From positions 1 to 41,743 of the forward strand of contig JBHHUS010000010.1 in the NCBI GenBank assembly GCA_046861615.1: a DNA stretch of 41,743 bases, written 5' to 3'. The position numbers and the translations under genes are program-made. Shown here one piece after another: positions 17,974-26,884 of the stretch. Every line of letters starts with the position of its first letter. Position 1 is the first letter of the stretch. The notes beneath the pieces were generated by a model. The model was not told where the DNA came from, did no database searches, and was given only the letters and a program-made list of their open reading frames with translations. The stretch is from CAZNUM01 sp046861615. GTDB lineage: Bacteria > Fidelibacterota > Marinisomatia > Marinisomatales > TCS55.

Positions 17974-18873
17974 ATGTCCAGGATTGAACGAAAAGATTTA
18001 AATACTGAGCAGCAAAATACCAGTTCATTGGATATTGATTCGAAATCAATTCCTGAGATTCTGGAGATTATTAATCGGGAGGATCAATCAATCCCCCATA
18101 AAGTCAGGGAAGCTATTCCGGAGATCGCCCAGACGATAGAATTAACCACTGGTGCTCTTCATACCGGTCATCGAATTGTTTATCTGGGGGCTGGAACTTC
18201 CGGACGCCTGGGTGTTCTGGATGCTTCAGAAATACCGCCCACCTTTTCGGCACCATCAGAGTGGTTCAAAGGAATCATTGCCGGGGGGGATGAGGCCTTA
18301 CAACGATCGATTGAAGGAGCTGAGGATATCCCGGAAAATGGGGAACGGGACCTCCGTTCCTTTGGTTTGGAGGCCGGAGACGTGGTTATTGGTATCAGCA
18401 CCAGCGGTGCCGCCGCCTATGTACGGGCGGGACTTGATTACGCGCAGTCAATCGGTGCCAAATCAATTTATTTGATTTGTAATCCGAAACCCTACTTTTC
18501 CGCCTGCACCGATGTGGTCATTCGTGTGGACGTTGGCCCTGAGATTGTTACTGGTTCCACCCGCATGAAATCCGGAACGGCCACTAAGCTGGTGTTGAAT
18601 ATGATTTCTACTGCGACAATGGTGCGTCTGGGAAAAGTGTACGGAAATCTGATGGTTGATTTGATGGCTGTGAACAATAAACTGGTGGACCGGGGGACAC
18701 GGATCATCTCCCAGTTAACGGGTCTTGGGTACGATACAGCCAGGGATAAACTGTTTTCGGCTAATAAGTCAGTGAAAACAGCCATAGTTATGATCAAGAA
18801 AAATTGCGACCTGAAAACAGCAGAAAAATTATTGGAACAAGCAGACGGTTTCTTAAGAAGTGTAATTGATTAA
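17974..18873 (+). CDS. murQ: N-acetylmuramic acid 6-phosphate etherase
   Basis: Cleaves the lactyl ether of MurNAc 6-phosphate to give GlcNAc 6-phosphate and lactate, a step in peptidoglycan sugar recycling. The 299-residue product has the SIS fold with GAGTSGRLGVLDASE (72-86). E86 and E117 (in EGAED) sit where the two catalytic glutamates of E. coli MurQ lie, with identical 31-residue spacing. The C-terminal UBA-like region (about 240-299) is present. No anmK, murP or nagZ is nearby. It starts the plus-strand sugar/isoprenoid group after a divergent 141-base gap. Confidence 0.94.
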   Translation: MSRIERKDLNTEQQNTSSLDIDSKSIPEILEIINREDQSIPHKVREAIPEIAQTIELTTGALHTGHRIVYLGAGTSGRLGVLDASEIPPTFSAPSEWFKGIIAGGDEALQRSIEGAEDIPENGERDLRSFGLEAGDVVIGISTSGAAAYVRAGLDYAQSIGAKSIYLICNPKPYFSACTDVVIRVDVGPEIVTGSTRMKSGTATKLVLNMISTATMVRLGKVYGNLMVDLMAVNNKLVDRGTRIISQLTGLGYDTARDKLFSANKSVKTAIVMIKKNCDLKTAEKLLEQADGFLRSVID

Positions 18874-19033
18874 TCGTTCCCTTGGAGTTTGGAAAAGTTC
18901 ATTTCTTACAAAAGCTTAATAACCACTGCCATGATTCTTCATAAAGATAGTCCTCAAAAAATCTTAGCTGTAATTTCCAGGGTATAGTTTTAATGTATTT
19001 TAAAAATATTAAGTAGGAAAGTAGTAACTCAGG

Positions 19034-20401
19034 ATGATTAATAAATACATCTTCAGAGAATATGACATTCGCGGCAAGGTAACCGAAGATTTCCCACCGG
19101 AAGTTGTGGAATTACTGGGGAAGGGTTTCGGTACTTTTGTGAAACGATCCGGTGGTCAGGAAATTGCTTTAAGCGGGGATGTTCGGTTGACGACTCCCAA
19201 TTTATTAGATCATTTTAAACAGGGTGTTCTTTCCACTGGTGTGGATGTCATCAAAATCGGAATTATTCCAACTCCGGCTAACTATTATAGTATGTTTCAC
19301 CTCGATGTAGCCGGTGCGGTTCAAATCACCGGTAGCCATAATCCCCCTGAATTCAACGGATTCAAATTATCGTTGGATAAAAAAGCGGTTTATGGGAAAT
19401 CAATCCAGGATATCCGGGAGCTGATTGAAAAAAACGATTTCGAATCAGGGAACGGTAGTGATGTTTCCTTCAATATTTTGGATAAATATCGGGAGATGAT
19501 TGTTAATAAAATTACAATTGAGCGACCACTTAAAGTTGTAATGGACTGCGGAAATGCTGCCGGTGCGATTATTGCACCCCGGATTTTTAAGGAACTGGGG
19601 GTTGAATTGACAGAATTGTACTGCGATGTGGACGGTACTTTTCCAAATCATCACCCTGACCCCACAGTCACTGAAAACTTGGCGGATCTAATAAAAACGA
19701 TTAAATCCGGAGATTTCGACCTTGGTATTGCCTTTGACGGGGATGCGGACCGGATCGGTTTAGTGGACGAAACGGGTGAAATTGTTTGGGCCGATGAACT
19801 CTTGGCATTATTTTTACCGGAGGTTGTTACTCCGGGTGATGAAATTCTGTTTGACGTCAAATGTTCTCAGGCCCTGGAGGAAATGATTATTAAGTATGGC
19901 GGTAAACCGGTGATGTGGAAAACAGGCCATTCTTTAATTAAACAACGAATGTCGGAGCTGGGTTGTAAGTTGGGCGGGGAGATGAGTGGCCATATCTTTT
20001 TTGCTGATGATTATTTCGGTTTTGATGACGCAATCTATGTTGCTGCCCGTATCGCCCAGACCCTTTCAAGAACGGATCAATCTTTGTCTCAGCTTAAAGG
20101 GATTATTCCAAAATACTATTCCACCCCGGAAATGCGCTTGGCAGCGGAATCTGATGAAGAAAAATTCAGGATTGCCAGAGAAGCAGCTACTTATTTTAAG
20201 GCTAATTATGATTGTATTACTGTGGACGGTGTCCGGATAAAATTCGGGAACGGCTGGGGTCTGGTTCGCCCTTCCAATACGCAACCGGTTATTGTTTGTC
20301 GCTTTGAAGCGAACTCCCCGGAACGCATGGAGGCGCTTAAGACGCTGGTTTTAGGCAAACTCCAGGAAATCGGAACTTTGGACCTTGAAACCGGACATTA
20401 A
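19034..20401 (+). CDS. Phosphomannomutase/phosphoglucomutase
   Basis: Moves phosphate between C6 and C1 of mannose or glucose, feeding nucleotide-sugar synthesis. The 455-residue alpha-D-phosphohexomutase has the phosphoserine loop TGSHNPPEFNG (S101), the metal loop DGDADRIG (D235, D237, D239), the sugar-binding GGEMSGH near 315-321 and the C-terminal phosphate-binding RPSNTQP. This pattern fits AlgC/ManB-type dual-specificity enzymes better than GlmM. Its 3' end overlaps the next gene by 17 bases. The phosphoglucose/phosphomannose isomerase two genes on would supply its hexose 6-phosphates. Confidence 0.93.
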   Translation: MINKYIFREYDIRGKVTEDFPPEVVELLGKGFGTFVKRSGGQEIALSGDVRLTTPNLLDHFKQGVLSTGVDVIKIGIIPTPANYYSMFHLDVAGAVQITGSHNPPEFNGFKLSLDKKAVYGKSIQDIRELIEKNDFESGNGSDVSFNILDKYREMIVNKITIERPLKVVMDCGNAAGAIIAPRIFKELGVELTELYCDVDGTFPNHHPDPTVTENLADLIKTIKSGDFDLGIAFDGDADRIGLVDETGEIVWADELLALFLPEVVTPGDEILFDVKCSQALEEMIIKYGGKPVMWKTGHSLIKQRMSELGCKLGGEMSGHIFFADDYFGFDDAIYVAARIAQTLSRTDQSLSQLKGIIPKYYSTPEMRLAAESDEEKFRIAREAATYFKANYDCITVDGVRIKFGNGWGLVRPSNTQPVIVCRFEANSPERMEALKTLVLGKLQEIGTLDLETGH

Positions 20402-21356
20402 CTCGTTTTCTGAATATTTCCGTTCCTTAAAAAGGGAAATTGATTCCAGGTTAGAAGGTCTACAATTACCTTCGGAGCCGGCCTATCTTTATGATCCGAT
20501 ACGCTATGCCGTGAGGGGGAAAGGCAAACGTTTGCGGCCGATTTTAGTATGTCTATCCAGTAAAGCCTTTAACGTTGACTTTGAGATAGCCATTAATACC
20601 GCTATCGCTGTTGAGCTGGTCCACAATTTCACCTTAATTCATGACGATATTATGGACAATGATGATGTCCGTCATGGCCAGAGAGCGGTTCATTCACAAT
20701 GGGATGTTTCAACGGCAATCCTGGCGGGAGATGCTGTATTTGTACAGGCTCAGATATTATTATCAGAATTGGATCCGAAAATTCATGAACGATTAAATCA
20801 AGTCACTTTGACGATATGCGAAGGCCAGGCGCTGGATAAACAATTCGAGGGGAATCGGAATATTGAGCTGAATCAATACCTGGATATGGTTGGTCGCAAG
20901 ACCGGTACTTTACTGGGTTATTGTGCCGAGGTGGGGGGTCGGTTGGGGGGTAGTAGTGAATTAGATTGCCAGTCCTTGTTTGAATACGGAAATGCTTTAG
21001 GCACTGCTTTTCAAATCCAGGATGATCTTTTGGAAATTTTCGGAACTACAGCCGGGATGGGGAAGAGTCTTGGAAGCGATCTTTCTGCTGAAAAGCAGAC
21101 TATTTTACCAGTATTGGCCCGAGCCAGATCGAGCGAAAAATGGAATCGGTTTTTCCAATCCACACGCCACCAGGTTCCAGAACAAAAACGGGCCGAGTTT
21201 AAAGATTATTTTCAGTCGGAAGGAATTTACGCGGAGGCCGGGAAAATTGTTGAATCCTATATTCATAAGGCTAAAACATTAGTTGAAGTATATCCGGAGA
21301 AGAGCCGACCGGTGATCGAGCAATTTACAGAAATGATTTTAAACAGGACATTTTAA
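20385..21356 (+). CDS. Short-chain polyprenyl diphosphate synthase (GGPP/FPP type)
   Basis: Condenses isopentenyl diphosphate with allylic diphosphates. The 323-residue product has both Asp-rich motifs: DDIMD (87-91) without the two-residue insert of bacterial FPP synthases, and DDLLE near 212-216. KGKRLRP (46-52) binds pyrophosphate. F82, five residues before the first Asp motif, is the position that limits chain length; Phe there without an insert is the pattern of archaeal-type GGPP synthases, so a C20 product is my inference. It starts with TTG at 20385, inside the end of the phosphohexomutase gene. Confidence 0.9.
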   Translation: MKPDINSFSEYFRSLKREIDSRLEGLQLPSEPAYLYDPIRYAVRGKGKRLRPILVCLSSKAFNVDFEIAINTAIAVELVHNFTLIHDDIMDNDDVRHGQRAVHSQWDVSTAILAGDAVFVQAQILLSELDPKIHERLNQVTLTICEGQALDKQFEGNRNIELNQYLDMVGRKTGTLLGYCAEVGGRLGGSSELDCQSLFEYGNALGTAFQIQDDLLEIFGTTAGMGKSLGSDLSAEKQTILPVLARARSSEKWNRFFQSTRHQVPEQKRAEFKDYFQSEGIYAEAGKIVESYIHKAKTLVEVYPEKSRPVIEQFTEMILNRTF

Positions 21357-21357
21357 C

Positions 21358-22395
21358 ATGCAAAGAAATTCATTCGATTCTGAGAACATGTTTCAGGCCA
21401 TTTACGATTTCCCGGAACATCTGGAGGCAGCCCGGGAAATTGGCCATCAGTGTGAAATACGACCCTATAGTAAGATTCAAAATATTGTTGTGGCCGGGAT
21501 GGGAGGCTCTGCCATCGGTGGTGACATTGTAAAACTGCTTACCAGAAAGATGCGGACAGTGCCAATGATTGTATCGCGCCACTATAAATTACCGGAATTT
21601 GTTAATGAAAACAGCCTGGTCATCTGCTCCTCCTATTCCGGGAATACAGAAGAAACGCTTTCTGCCTTTGGATCGGCGCAGAAACGAAATGCCCACATTA
21701 TAGGTCTGTCAACTGGAGGAACTTTATCCCAACAGTTTCAATCGGCAAATTTAGATTGGGTGAAGATTCCGGAAGGTCTTCAACCCCGGGCAGCCCTGGG
21801 ATTTTCCCTGGTGCCGATGTTATTCATTCTGAAAAAATTGGGATTGATTAAAGTTGAATTTGAACCGGATTTGATTTCATCCATCAATTTACTACGGAAT
21901 CTCCGGGAAAATTACACTTTACGGACAGATGAAAACCCTACCCGGGTGCTGGCACAGAAAATTCATTCCTGTTTACCTTTGATTTATGGTGAAACCAATG
22001 CGGGGGCTGTGATTGCCCTCCGCTGGAAAGGACAACTGAGCGAAAATGCGAAAATGCTGGCCTTTCATAACGAACTGCCGGAGATGAATCACAACGAAAT
22101 TGTCGGTTGGGAAAACAATCCTGAAATTCTGAAGAAAATATTTGTCCTCTGGCTCTGTGACGAAGGAGAACATCCACGGATTAATATCCGTCGAAAAACC
22201 ACTAAGAATATTATTAATAACCTATGCGCCGGACAGGCAATTATTTCATCTCAAGGGGTTTCGGAAATGGAACGCTGGCTACAATTGATTCATTTTGGGG
22301 ATTGGCTCAGTTACTGGTGCGCAAATTTTCACCAAACCGACCCCACACCGGTTGAAAAAATTAGTCACTTGAAGCAGATTTTAGCCCAATCATAA
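21358..22395 (+). CDS. Bifunctional phosphoglucose/phosphomannose isomerase
   Basis: Interconverts glucose 6-phosphate or mannose 6-phosphate with fructose 6-phosphate. The 345 residues form two SIS domains. GMGGSAIGGD (47-56) and SSYSGNTEET (91-100) bind the sugar phosphate, and the EMNHNEIVGW motif carries the catalytic Glu/His as in the PGI/PMI subfamily first described in archaea. It begins one base after the synthase stop, so it is tightly linked to the isoprenoid and phosphohexomutase genes upstream. Confidence 0.93.
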   Translation: MQRNSFDSENMFQAIYDFPEHLEAAREIGHQCEIRPYSKIQNIVVAGMGGSAIGGDIVKLLTRKMRTVPMIVSRHYKLPEFVNENSLVICSSYSGNTEETLSAFGSAQKRNAHIIGLSTGGTLSQQFQSANLDWVKIPEGLQPRAALGFSLVPMLFILKKLGLIKVEFEPDLISSINLLRNLRENYTLRTDENPTRVLAQKIHSCLPLIYGETNAGAVIALRWKGQLSENAKMLAFHNELPEMNHNEIVGWENNPEILKKIFVLWLCDEGEHPRINIRRKTTKNIINNLCAGQAIISSQGVSEMERWLQLIHFGDWLSYWCANFHQTDPTPVEKISHLKQILAQS

Positions 22396-22454
22396 ACTAA
22401 AAACTGTTGACGACGGTTGAACCAAGTCCTAACTTATAATCAGGATTGAATAAG

Positions 22455-22991
22455 ATGATTCCAGTAAAAGTACACAAGATAACTTATTATCATCCCAATC
22501 GGAGTTACGCCGTTATCTTAAAGGAAATTGGTGGTAATAGAAAACTACCAGTGTTAGTGGGCGCTTTTGAAGCTCAAGCCATCGCTATGGCGTTGGAATA
22601 TATTGAAACTCCCCGACCATTGACGCACGATCTGATCGTAAATATGATTAAAGAGGTAGATACCAACCTTTCGGCGGTAAAAATTACTCGTCTGGACGAT
22701 GGTGTTTTTTATTCCGTAATGAATTTGCAGGCCGATCGTTTTGGGCGCCGGGATATTGATTCCCGCCCCAGTGACGCCCTGGCAGTGGCTTTACGCTTGC
22801 ACGTACCAATCCTGGTGGCTGAGGATGTCATGACAGAGGCTTCAATCGTTGAACTGGAAGAGGTTGAATCCAAATCCGGGCGTAAAAAACCGCGGATTGA
22901 ATTGTTGGAACGACAGCTTCAGAAAGCAATTGAAAAGGAAGAATATGAGATCGCTGCCCGTATTCGGGATAAAATAAAAGCCCTGGAATAA
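22455..22991 (+). CDS. Bifunctional nuclease (DUF151) with UVR motif
   Basis: A 178-residue protein with the DUF151/BFN fold at about 2-130 (KVHKITYYHPNRSYAVILKE, DSRPSDALAVALR), followed by a Lys-rich linker and a C-terminal UVR motif (LERQLQKAIEKEEYEIAARI), the UvrB-UvrC interaction type. BFN proteins have reported nuclease activity; the UVR tail suggests a link to nucleotide excision repair or to protein quality-control partners. The frame is open from a TTG at 22446, but ATG at 22455 gives the usual family N-terminus (MIPVKVHKI) with AGGA at a workable distance. Its stop is three bases from the stop of convergent rnc. Confidence 0.88.
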   Translation: MIPVKVHKITYYHPNRSYAVILKEIGGNRKLPVLVGAFEAQAIAMALEYIETPRPLTHDLIVNMIKEVDTNLSAVKITRLDDGVFYSVMNLQADRFGRRDIDSRPSDALAVALRLHVPILVAEDVMTEASIVELEEVESKSGRKKPRIELLERQLQKAIEKEEYEIAARIRDKIKALE

Positions 22992-22994
22992 CTT

Positions 22995-23714
22995 CTAATT
23001 TCTAAGTAAATCGATTGCATTTTGAGCCGCCTGTTGTTCGGCTGTTTTTTTATTTGAACCCATACCAGTGGGGAAGTTTCGGTCCCCGATTTTTACCCGT
23101 ACTTCAAACATTTTCTGGTGATCCGGACCAGAAACGGAGGAAACCAGAAATTTGGGGTTTTCCAATTGCAGGGAGTGGCATAATTCAATTAGCTGACCTT
23201 TGTAATTCACTGATTTCCAGGCCTGATAACGGTGTTTCCAGACGGTATTGAGAATTATTTTTTTTGCTGGTGTCAGGCCTCCATCTAGGTAGATTGCTCC
23301 GATTAAAGCCTCAAATAGATTGGCCTGTTGATTAGTGGCAATTTTTTCCTGTTTTAGGTCAACAGTTGATTCAATAGTTAAATGATCCAGCAGGTTTAAT
23401 AACCGTCCCATGGTTGCCAGAAAAGATTTTTGTACCAGCGCAGATCGTTTTTTTGTCAGAATTCCTTCATCTCCCTCCGGAAATTCACGCATGAGCTCCC
23501 GGCTGATGACAATATCGATAACCGCATCCCCGAGAAATTCCAGCCGTTCATAATTCGAACGTGTTTTTGAAGTGATGGAGCGATGGGTAAAAGCCTGCTT
23601 CAGTAGGCGTGGGTCGGAAAAATGGTAACCGATTATTTCTTCAATTTTACTGGAGGGCTGGTAGGGACGGAAAAGTGGTCTTATTTTGGAGAACCAGCCC
23701 ATGAAATCATTCAA
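22995..23714 (-). CDS. rnc: Ribonuclease III
   Basis: Cuts double-stranded RNA in rRNA processing and mRNA decay. The 239-residue product has the signature ERLEFLGDAVID (56-67, with E59 and D63), a second metal-site region ANLFEALIGA (131-140, E135) and a C-terminal double-stranded-RNA-binding domain (about 170-238, ending NKKTAEQQAAQNAIDLL). N132 stands where E. coli has Asp114; Asn is also seen in Bacteroidota enzymes, so it need not impair activity. ATG at 23714 overlaps the fabF end by eight bases; MGWFSK at 23702 is an alternative start. Confidence 0.95.
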   Translation of the reverse strand: MNDFMGWFSKIRPLFRPYQPSSKIEEIIGYHFSDPRLLKQAFTHRSITSKTRSNYERLEFLGDAVIDIVISRELMREFPEGDEGILTKKRSALVQKSFLATMGRLLNLLDHLTIESTVDLKQEKIATNQQANLFEALIGAIYLDGGLTPAKKIILNTVWKHRYQAWKSVNYKGQLIELCHSLQLENPKFLVSSVSGPDHQKMFEVRVKIGDRNFPTGMGSNKKTAEQQAAQNAIDLLRN

Positions 23715-24954
23715 TCCATTTTTTTAAAATTAAAACACCATTGTGACCGCCAAAACCAAAGGAGTTTGACATGGCCACTGTGACGGGATACTCCTGGGCC
23801 GTATTGGGCACATAATCCAGAGGACAATCCGGATCAGCGGTGGTATAATTAATTGTTGGATGGATTTTATTTTCCTGGATGGAAATCAGGCAGGCTGCCG
23901 CTTCCAGGGCTCCGCTGGCGCCCAGGGAGTGTCCAATCATTGATTTGGTTGAACTGATTTTCAATTGGTTGGCATGGTCGCCAAACACTTTTTGAATTGC
24001 GTCTGATTCGGTTTTATCGTTGGCAACCGTAGAGGTACCATGGGCATTAATATAATCCACTTCTGAAGGATTCAATTGAGCATCTTTCAGAGCCAGTTCC
24101 ATAGCACGGATAGCACCGCGACCACCGGTCATGGGTTGTGTAATGTGAAAAGCGTCATCGGTGGCACCATATCCGGCGACTTCTGCCAGGATTTCAGCGC
24201 CCCGATCCATTGCGTGTTGTACCGATTCAAGGATTAAAATCCCGGCGCCTTCTCCCAGTACAAATCCATCCCGGTTTGCGTCAAAGGGTCGGCTGGCTCC
24301 CTGTGGGTTATCGTTCCGGGTCGAAAGTGCTTTCATATTTCCGAATCCGGCAATCGTGAGGCCGGTTACTGAAGCTTCTGAGCCGCCGGTTATAAAAGCG
24401 TCAGCTGCACCGGTTCTAATCAGTCGGAGGGCATTGCCAATGGCATCTGTCCCGGAAGCACAGGCGGAAACGACGGTGAAATTGGGTCCTTCGAATCCCC
24501 AATGAATGGCAATTTGCGCGGCACCGATGTTGGCGATCATTTTTGGTACGAAAAATGGTGACACCCGTCGGGGACCCTTTATCCTGAAAGTAGTATGTTG
24601 TTCCTCAAGAGTATGAATTCCACCCACACCACTGCCGATGATGACACCGATCCGTTCCTTGTTGAGCGAAGGTGCGTCTAAAAGACCGGAATAATCGAGG
24701 GCCTCTTTCGTCGCCACTAAGGCATAGACTGAGAACGGGTCTAATTTTCGTAATTCCTTGCGTTCAAAATGTGCCTCAGGATCGAAATTTCTTAACTCTC
24801 CGGCAATTTTAACCTGCAGTGCACTGGTATCGAAACTGGTGATCAGATCAATACCACTCCGTCCGGCTAATAAACTGGCGCGGTACTCGGGAACGGAATT
24901 TCCGTTTGGTGCTAAGACCCCAACGCCGGTGATTACAACACGGTTTTTTGCCAT
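23707..24954 (-). CDS. fabF: 3-oxoacyl-ACP synthase II (KAS II)
   Basis: Elongates acyl-ACP with malonyl-ACP in type II fatty acid synthesis. The 415-residue thiolase-fold enzyme has the catalytic triad C165 (SACASGTD), H305 (INAHGTSTVANDKTE) and H342 (MIGHSLGASGALEAA), plus GFGGHN near the C-terminus. It follows acpP by ten bases and overlaps rnc, the common acpP-fabF-rnc order. Confidence 0.97.
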   Translation of the reverse strand: MAKNRVVITGVGVLAPNGNSVPEYRASLLAGRSGIDLITSFDTSALQVKIAGELRNFDPEAHFERKELRKLDPFSVYALVATKEALDYSGLLDAPSLNKERIGVIIGSGVGGIHTLEEQHTTFRIKGPRRVSPFFVPKMIANIGAAQIAIHWGFEGPNFTVVSACASGTDAIGNALRLIRTGAADAFITGGSEASVTGLTIAGFGNMKALSTRNDNPQGASRPFDANRDGFVLGEGAGILILESVQHAMDRGAEILAEVAGYGATDDAFHITQPMTGGRGAIRAMELALKDAQLNPSEVDYINAHGTSTVANDKTESDAIQKVFGDHANQLKISSTKSMIGHSLGASGALEAAACLISIQENKIHPTINYTTADPDCPLDYVPNTAQEYPVTVAMSNSFGFGGHNGVLILKKWIE

Positions 24955-24964
24955 CTATCTGCTT

Positions 24965-25195
24965 TTAGATATGCTTGTCGATGTAATCAACTGCTGCTTG
25001 TACAGTGGTTATTTTCTCAGCATCTTCGTCCGGGATTTCAATGCCGAATTCCTCTTCTAACTGCATAATCAGTTCCACCGTGTCCAGGGAATCGGCTCCT
25101 AGATCGTCCACGAAAGAGGCTTCCAGATTGATCTTTTCTTCCTCAACTCCCAGTTTATCGATTATAACATCCTTTACTTTGTCGTATGTTGACAT
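24965..25195 (-). CDS. acpP: Acyl carrier protein
   Basis: Carries acyl chains on a 4'-phosphopantetheine arm. The 76-residue acidic protein has the attachment site DDLGADSLDTVE with S36 and the usual four-helix pattern. AAGGAG six bases before the ATG supports the start. It sits between fabG and fabF as in many bacteria. Confidence 0.98.
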   Translation of the reverse strand: MSTYDKVKDVIIDKLGVEEEKINLEASFVDDLGADSLDTVELIMQLEEEFGIEIPDEDAEKITTVQAAVDYIDKHI

Positions 25196-25224
25196 AGTTT
25201 TCTCCTTGATTCGTTCATTTGTAA

Positions 25225-25971
25225 TTAAACCATTGTCATGCCGCCATCGACGGTGAACGTTTGTCCGGTGATATAACCGGCTTCTTCAGAAGCCAGGAAC
25301 AACGCCGCGGAAGCGATATCTTCCGGACGTCCGATGCGTCCCAATGGAATTTGTGTAATTAAATTATTTTTTTGTTGTTCATTTAGAAGGTCGGTCATAT
25401 CCGTCTCGATATACCCTGGTGCAATACAATTGGCGGTGATTCCTCGGGATGCTAATTCCCTGGCGGTTGCTTTGGTCAGGCCGATGAGTCCAGCTTTCGA
25501 GGCGGCGTAATTCGCTTGTCCGGGATTACCGATTAAGCCAACGATGGAGGATATATTGATAATCCGCCCAAATCGCTGCCTCATCATTTGGCGAGTCACT
25601 GCTTTTATTCCATTAAAGGCACCCTGCAAATTAATTTTAAGGACTATTTCCCAGTCTTCCGAAGACATACGCATGATCAGATTGTCTTTAACCACGCCGG
25701 CATTATTTACCAGGATATCAACACTTCCGTGTTCGCTAATCACTGCACGAATGACTGTTTCCAGCCCGTTAAAATTACTGACATCGCAGGGATGAACGGA
25801 AGCCGATCCGCCATTGTTTTTTATCGAATTGACCACCTGTTCCAAATCCTCCCGCGTGCGGCTGATACAGGCGGAATGGGCTCCGGCCCGGGCGAATGCT
25901 TCGGCAATTGCTCTACCGATACCTTTGGAAGCGCCGGTTACTACTGCAATTTTTCCTTCCAGATTAATCAT
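25225..25971 (-). CDS. fabG: 3-oxoacyl-ACP reductase
   Basis: NADPH-dependent reduction of 3-oxoacyl-ACP. With ATG at 25971 the product is 248 residues, the normal FabG length; the longer open frame adds 11 unlikely residues that lie inside fabD. Visible are the nucleotide-binding TGASKGIG (12-19), NNAG (89-92), the active site N114, S142, Y155 and K159 (YAASK) and the C-terminal GGMTMV. The start overlaps the fabD stop by eight bases, showing translational coupling. Confidence 0.96.
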   Translation of the reverse strand: MINLEGKIAVVTGASKGIGRAIAEAFARAGAHSACISRTREDLEQVVNSIKNNGGSASVHPCDVSNFNGLETVIRAVISEHGSVDILVNNAGVVKDNLIMRMSSEDWEIVLKINLQGAFNGIKAVTRQMMRQRFGRIINISSIVGLIGNPGQANYAASKAGLIGLTKATARELASRGITANCIAPGYIETDMTDLLNEQQKNNLITQIPLGRIGRPEDIASAALFLASEEAGYITGQTFTVDGGMTMV

Positions 25972-26884
25972 GTTCAAAACGCTCCACTTGTTCCAGGGTT
26001 TCAACGCCGGTCATGATAAAATTTTTATCGATACGCCGGGCTAAACCCTGTAAAACACGACCCGGTCCCACTTCAACTCCTTGCCGAAAACCATCATTAA
26101 TAATATTGGTAATTGTTTTATGCCACAGAACTGGACTTTCCAGCTGATCAATCAATGCTGTTTTCAGCATTTCTGCCTGTTGAACTGGTTTTGCAGATAT
26201 ATTAACATAAACAGGAACTTGACTATCGTGAATTTCGATGGATTTCAGCATCTCTGCAAGTATTTCACGAGCCGGGGTCATTAACGGGGAGTGGAAAGCA
26301 CCACTGACATTTAATAGTATTGCTTTTCGGGCACCTGCTTGTCTGGCAAGGTTGACGGCAGCCTGTACGGCCGGAATTTCACCGGAAATAACGACTTGTC
26401 CCGGAGCATTGTAGTTCGCTGCCACCACGATTCCTTCCTCTATCTGAGCACATATTTCTGCTACCCGGTCATTCGCCAAGCCGATAACAGCAGCCATAGT
26501 TCCCCGGTGCATTTCACCGGCCTGTTGCATTCCCCGGGCCCGAATCTTTACTAATTTTAATCCCGTTTCAAAGTTGAATGCCCCAGCCAGGGCCAGAGCG
26601 GAATATTCTCCTAGACTATGTCCTGCGGTACAATCTGGTTTAATTCCCCTGGCAATCAACAATTCACCAAGAATAACGGAAACAATGTAAATGGCCGGCT
26701 GTGTGAATTGGGTCTCACGCAGCAATTCATCCGGCCCGGAAAAAATTATTTTTTGGATATTAAGATCCATGATTTCATTCGCCTGTTCGAAGTAAGCCTT
26801 ACCCAGGTCTGAATTCAGGGAAAGGTCGTACCCCATTCCTACTTTCTGGGAACCCTGTCCGGGACAGAGGAAAGCATGTTTCAT
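25964..26884 (-). CDS. fabD: Malonyl-CoA:ACP transacylase
   Basis: Transfers malonyl from CoA to ACP, supplying the extender unit. With ATG at 26884 (ATGA overlap with the fabH stop) the protein has 306 residues, starting at the standard MKHAFLCPGQGSQ. Catalytic S90 is in GHSLGEYSA and H198 in SGAFHSPLM. An upstream in-frame start at 26899 inside fabH is open but less likely. Confidence 0.96.
   Translation of the reverse strand: MKHAFLCPGQGSQKVGMGYDLSLNSDLGKAYFEQANEIMDLNIQKIIFSGPDELLRETQFTQPAIYIVSVILGELLIARGIKPDCTAGHSLGEYSALALAGAFNFETGLKLVKIRARGMQQAGEMHRGTMAAVIGLANDRVAEICAQIEEGIVVAANYNAPGQVVISGEIPAVQAAVNLARQAGARKAILLNVSGAFHSPLMTPAREILAEMLKSIEIHDSQVPVYVNISAKPVQQAEMLKTALIDQLESPVLWHKTITNIINDGFRQGVEVGPGRVLQGLARRIDKNFIMTGVETLEQVERFEHD

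Noticed and set aside
25588..26016. 142-residue plus-strand ORF over fabG
   Set aside because: Antisense to the strongly supported fabG and fabD genes.
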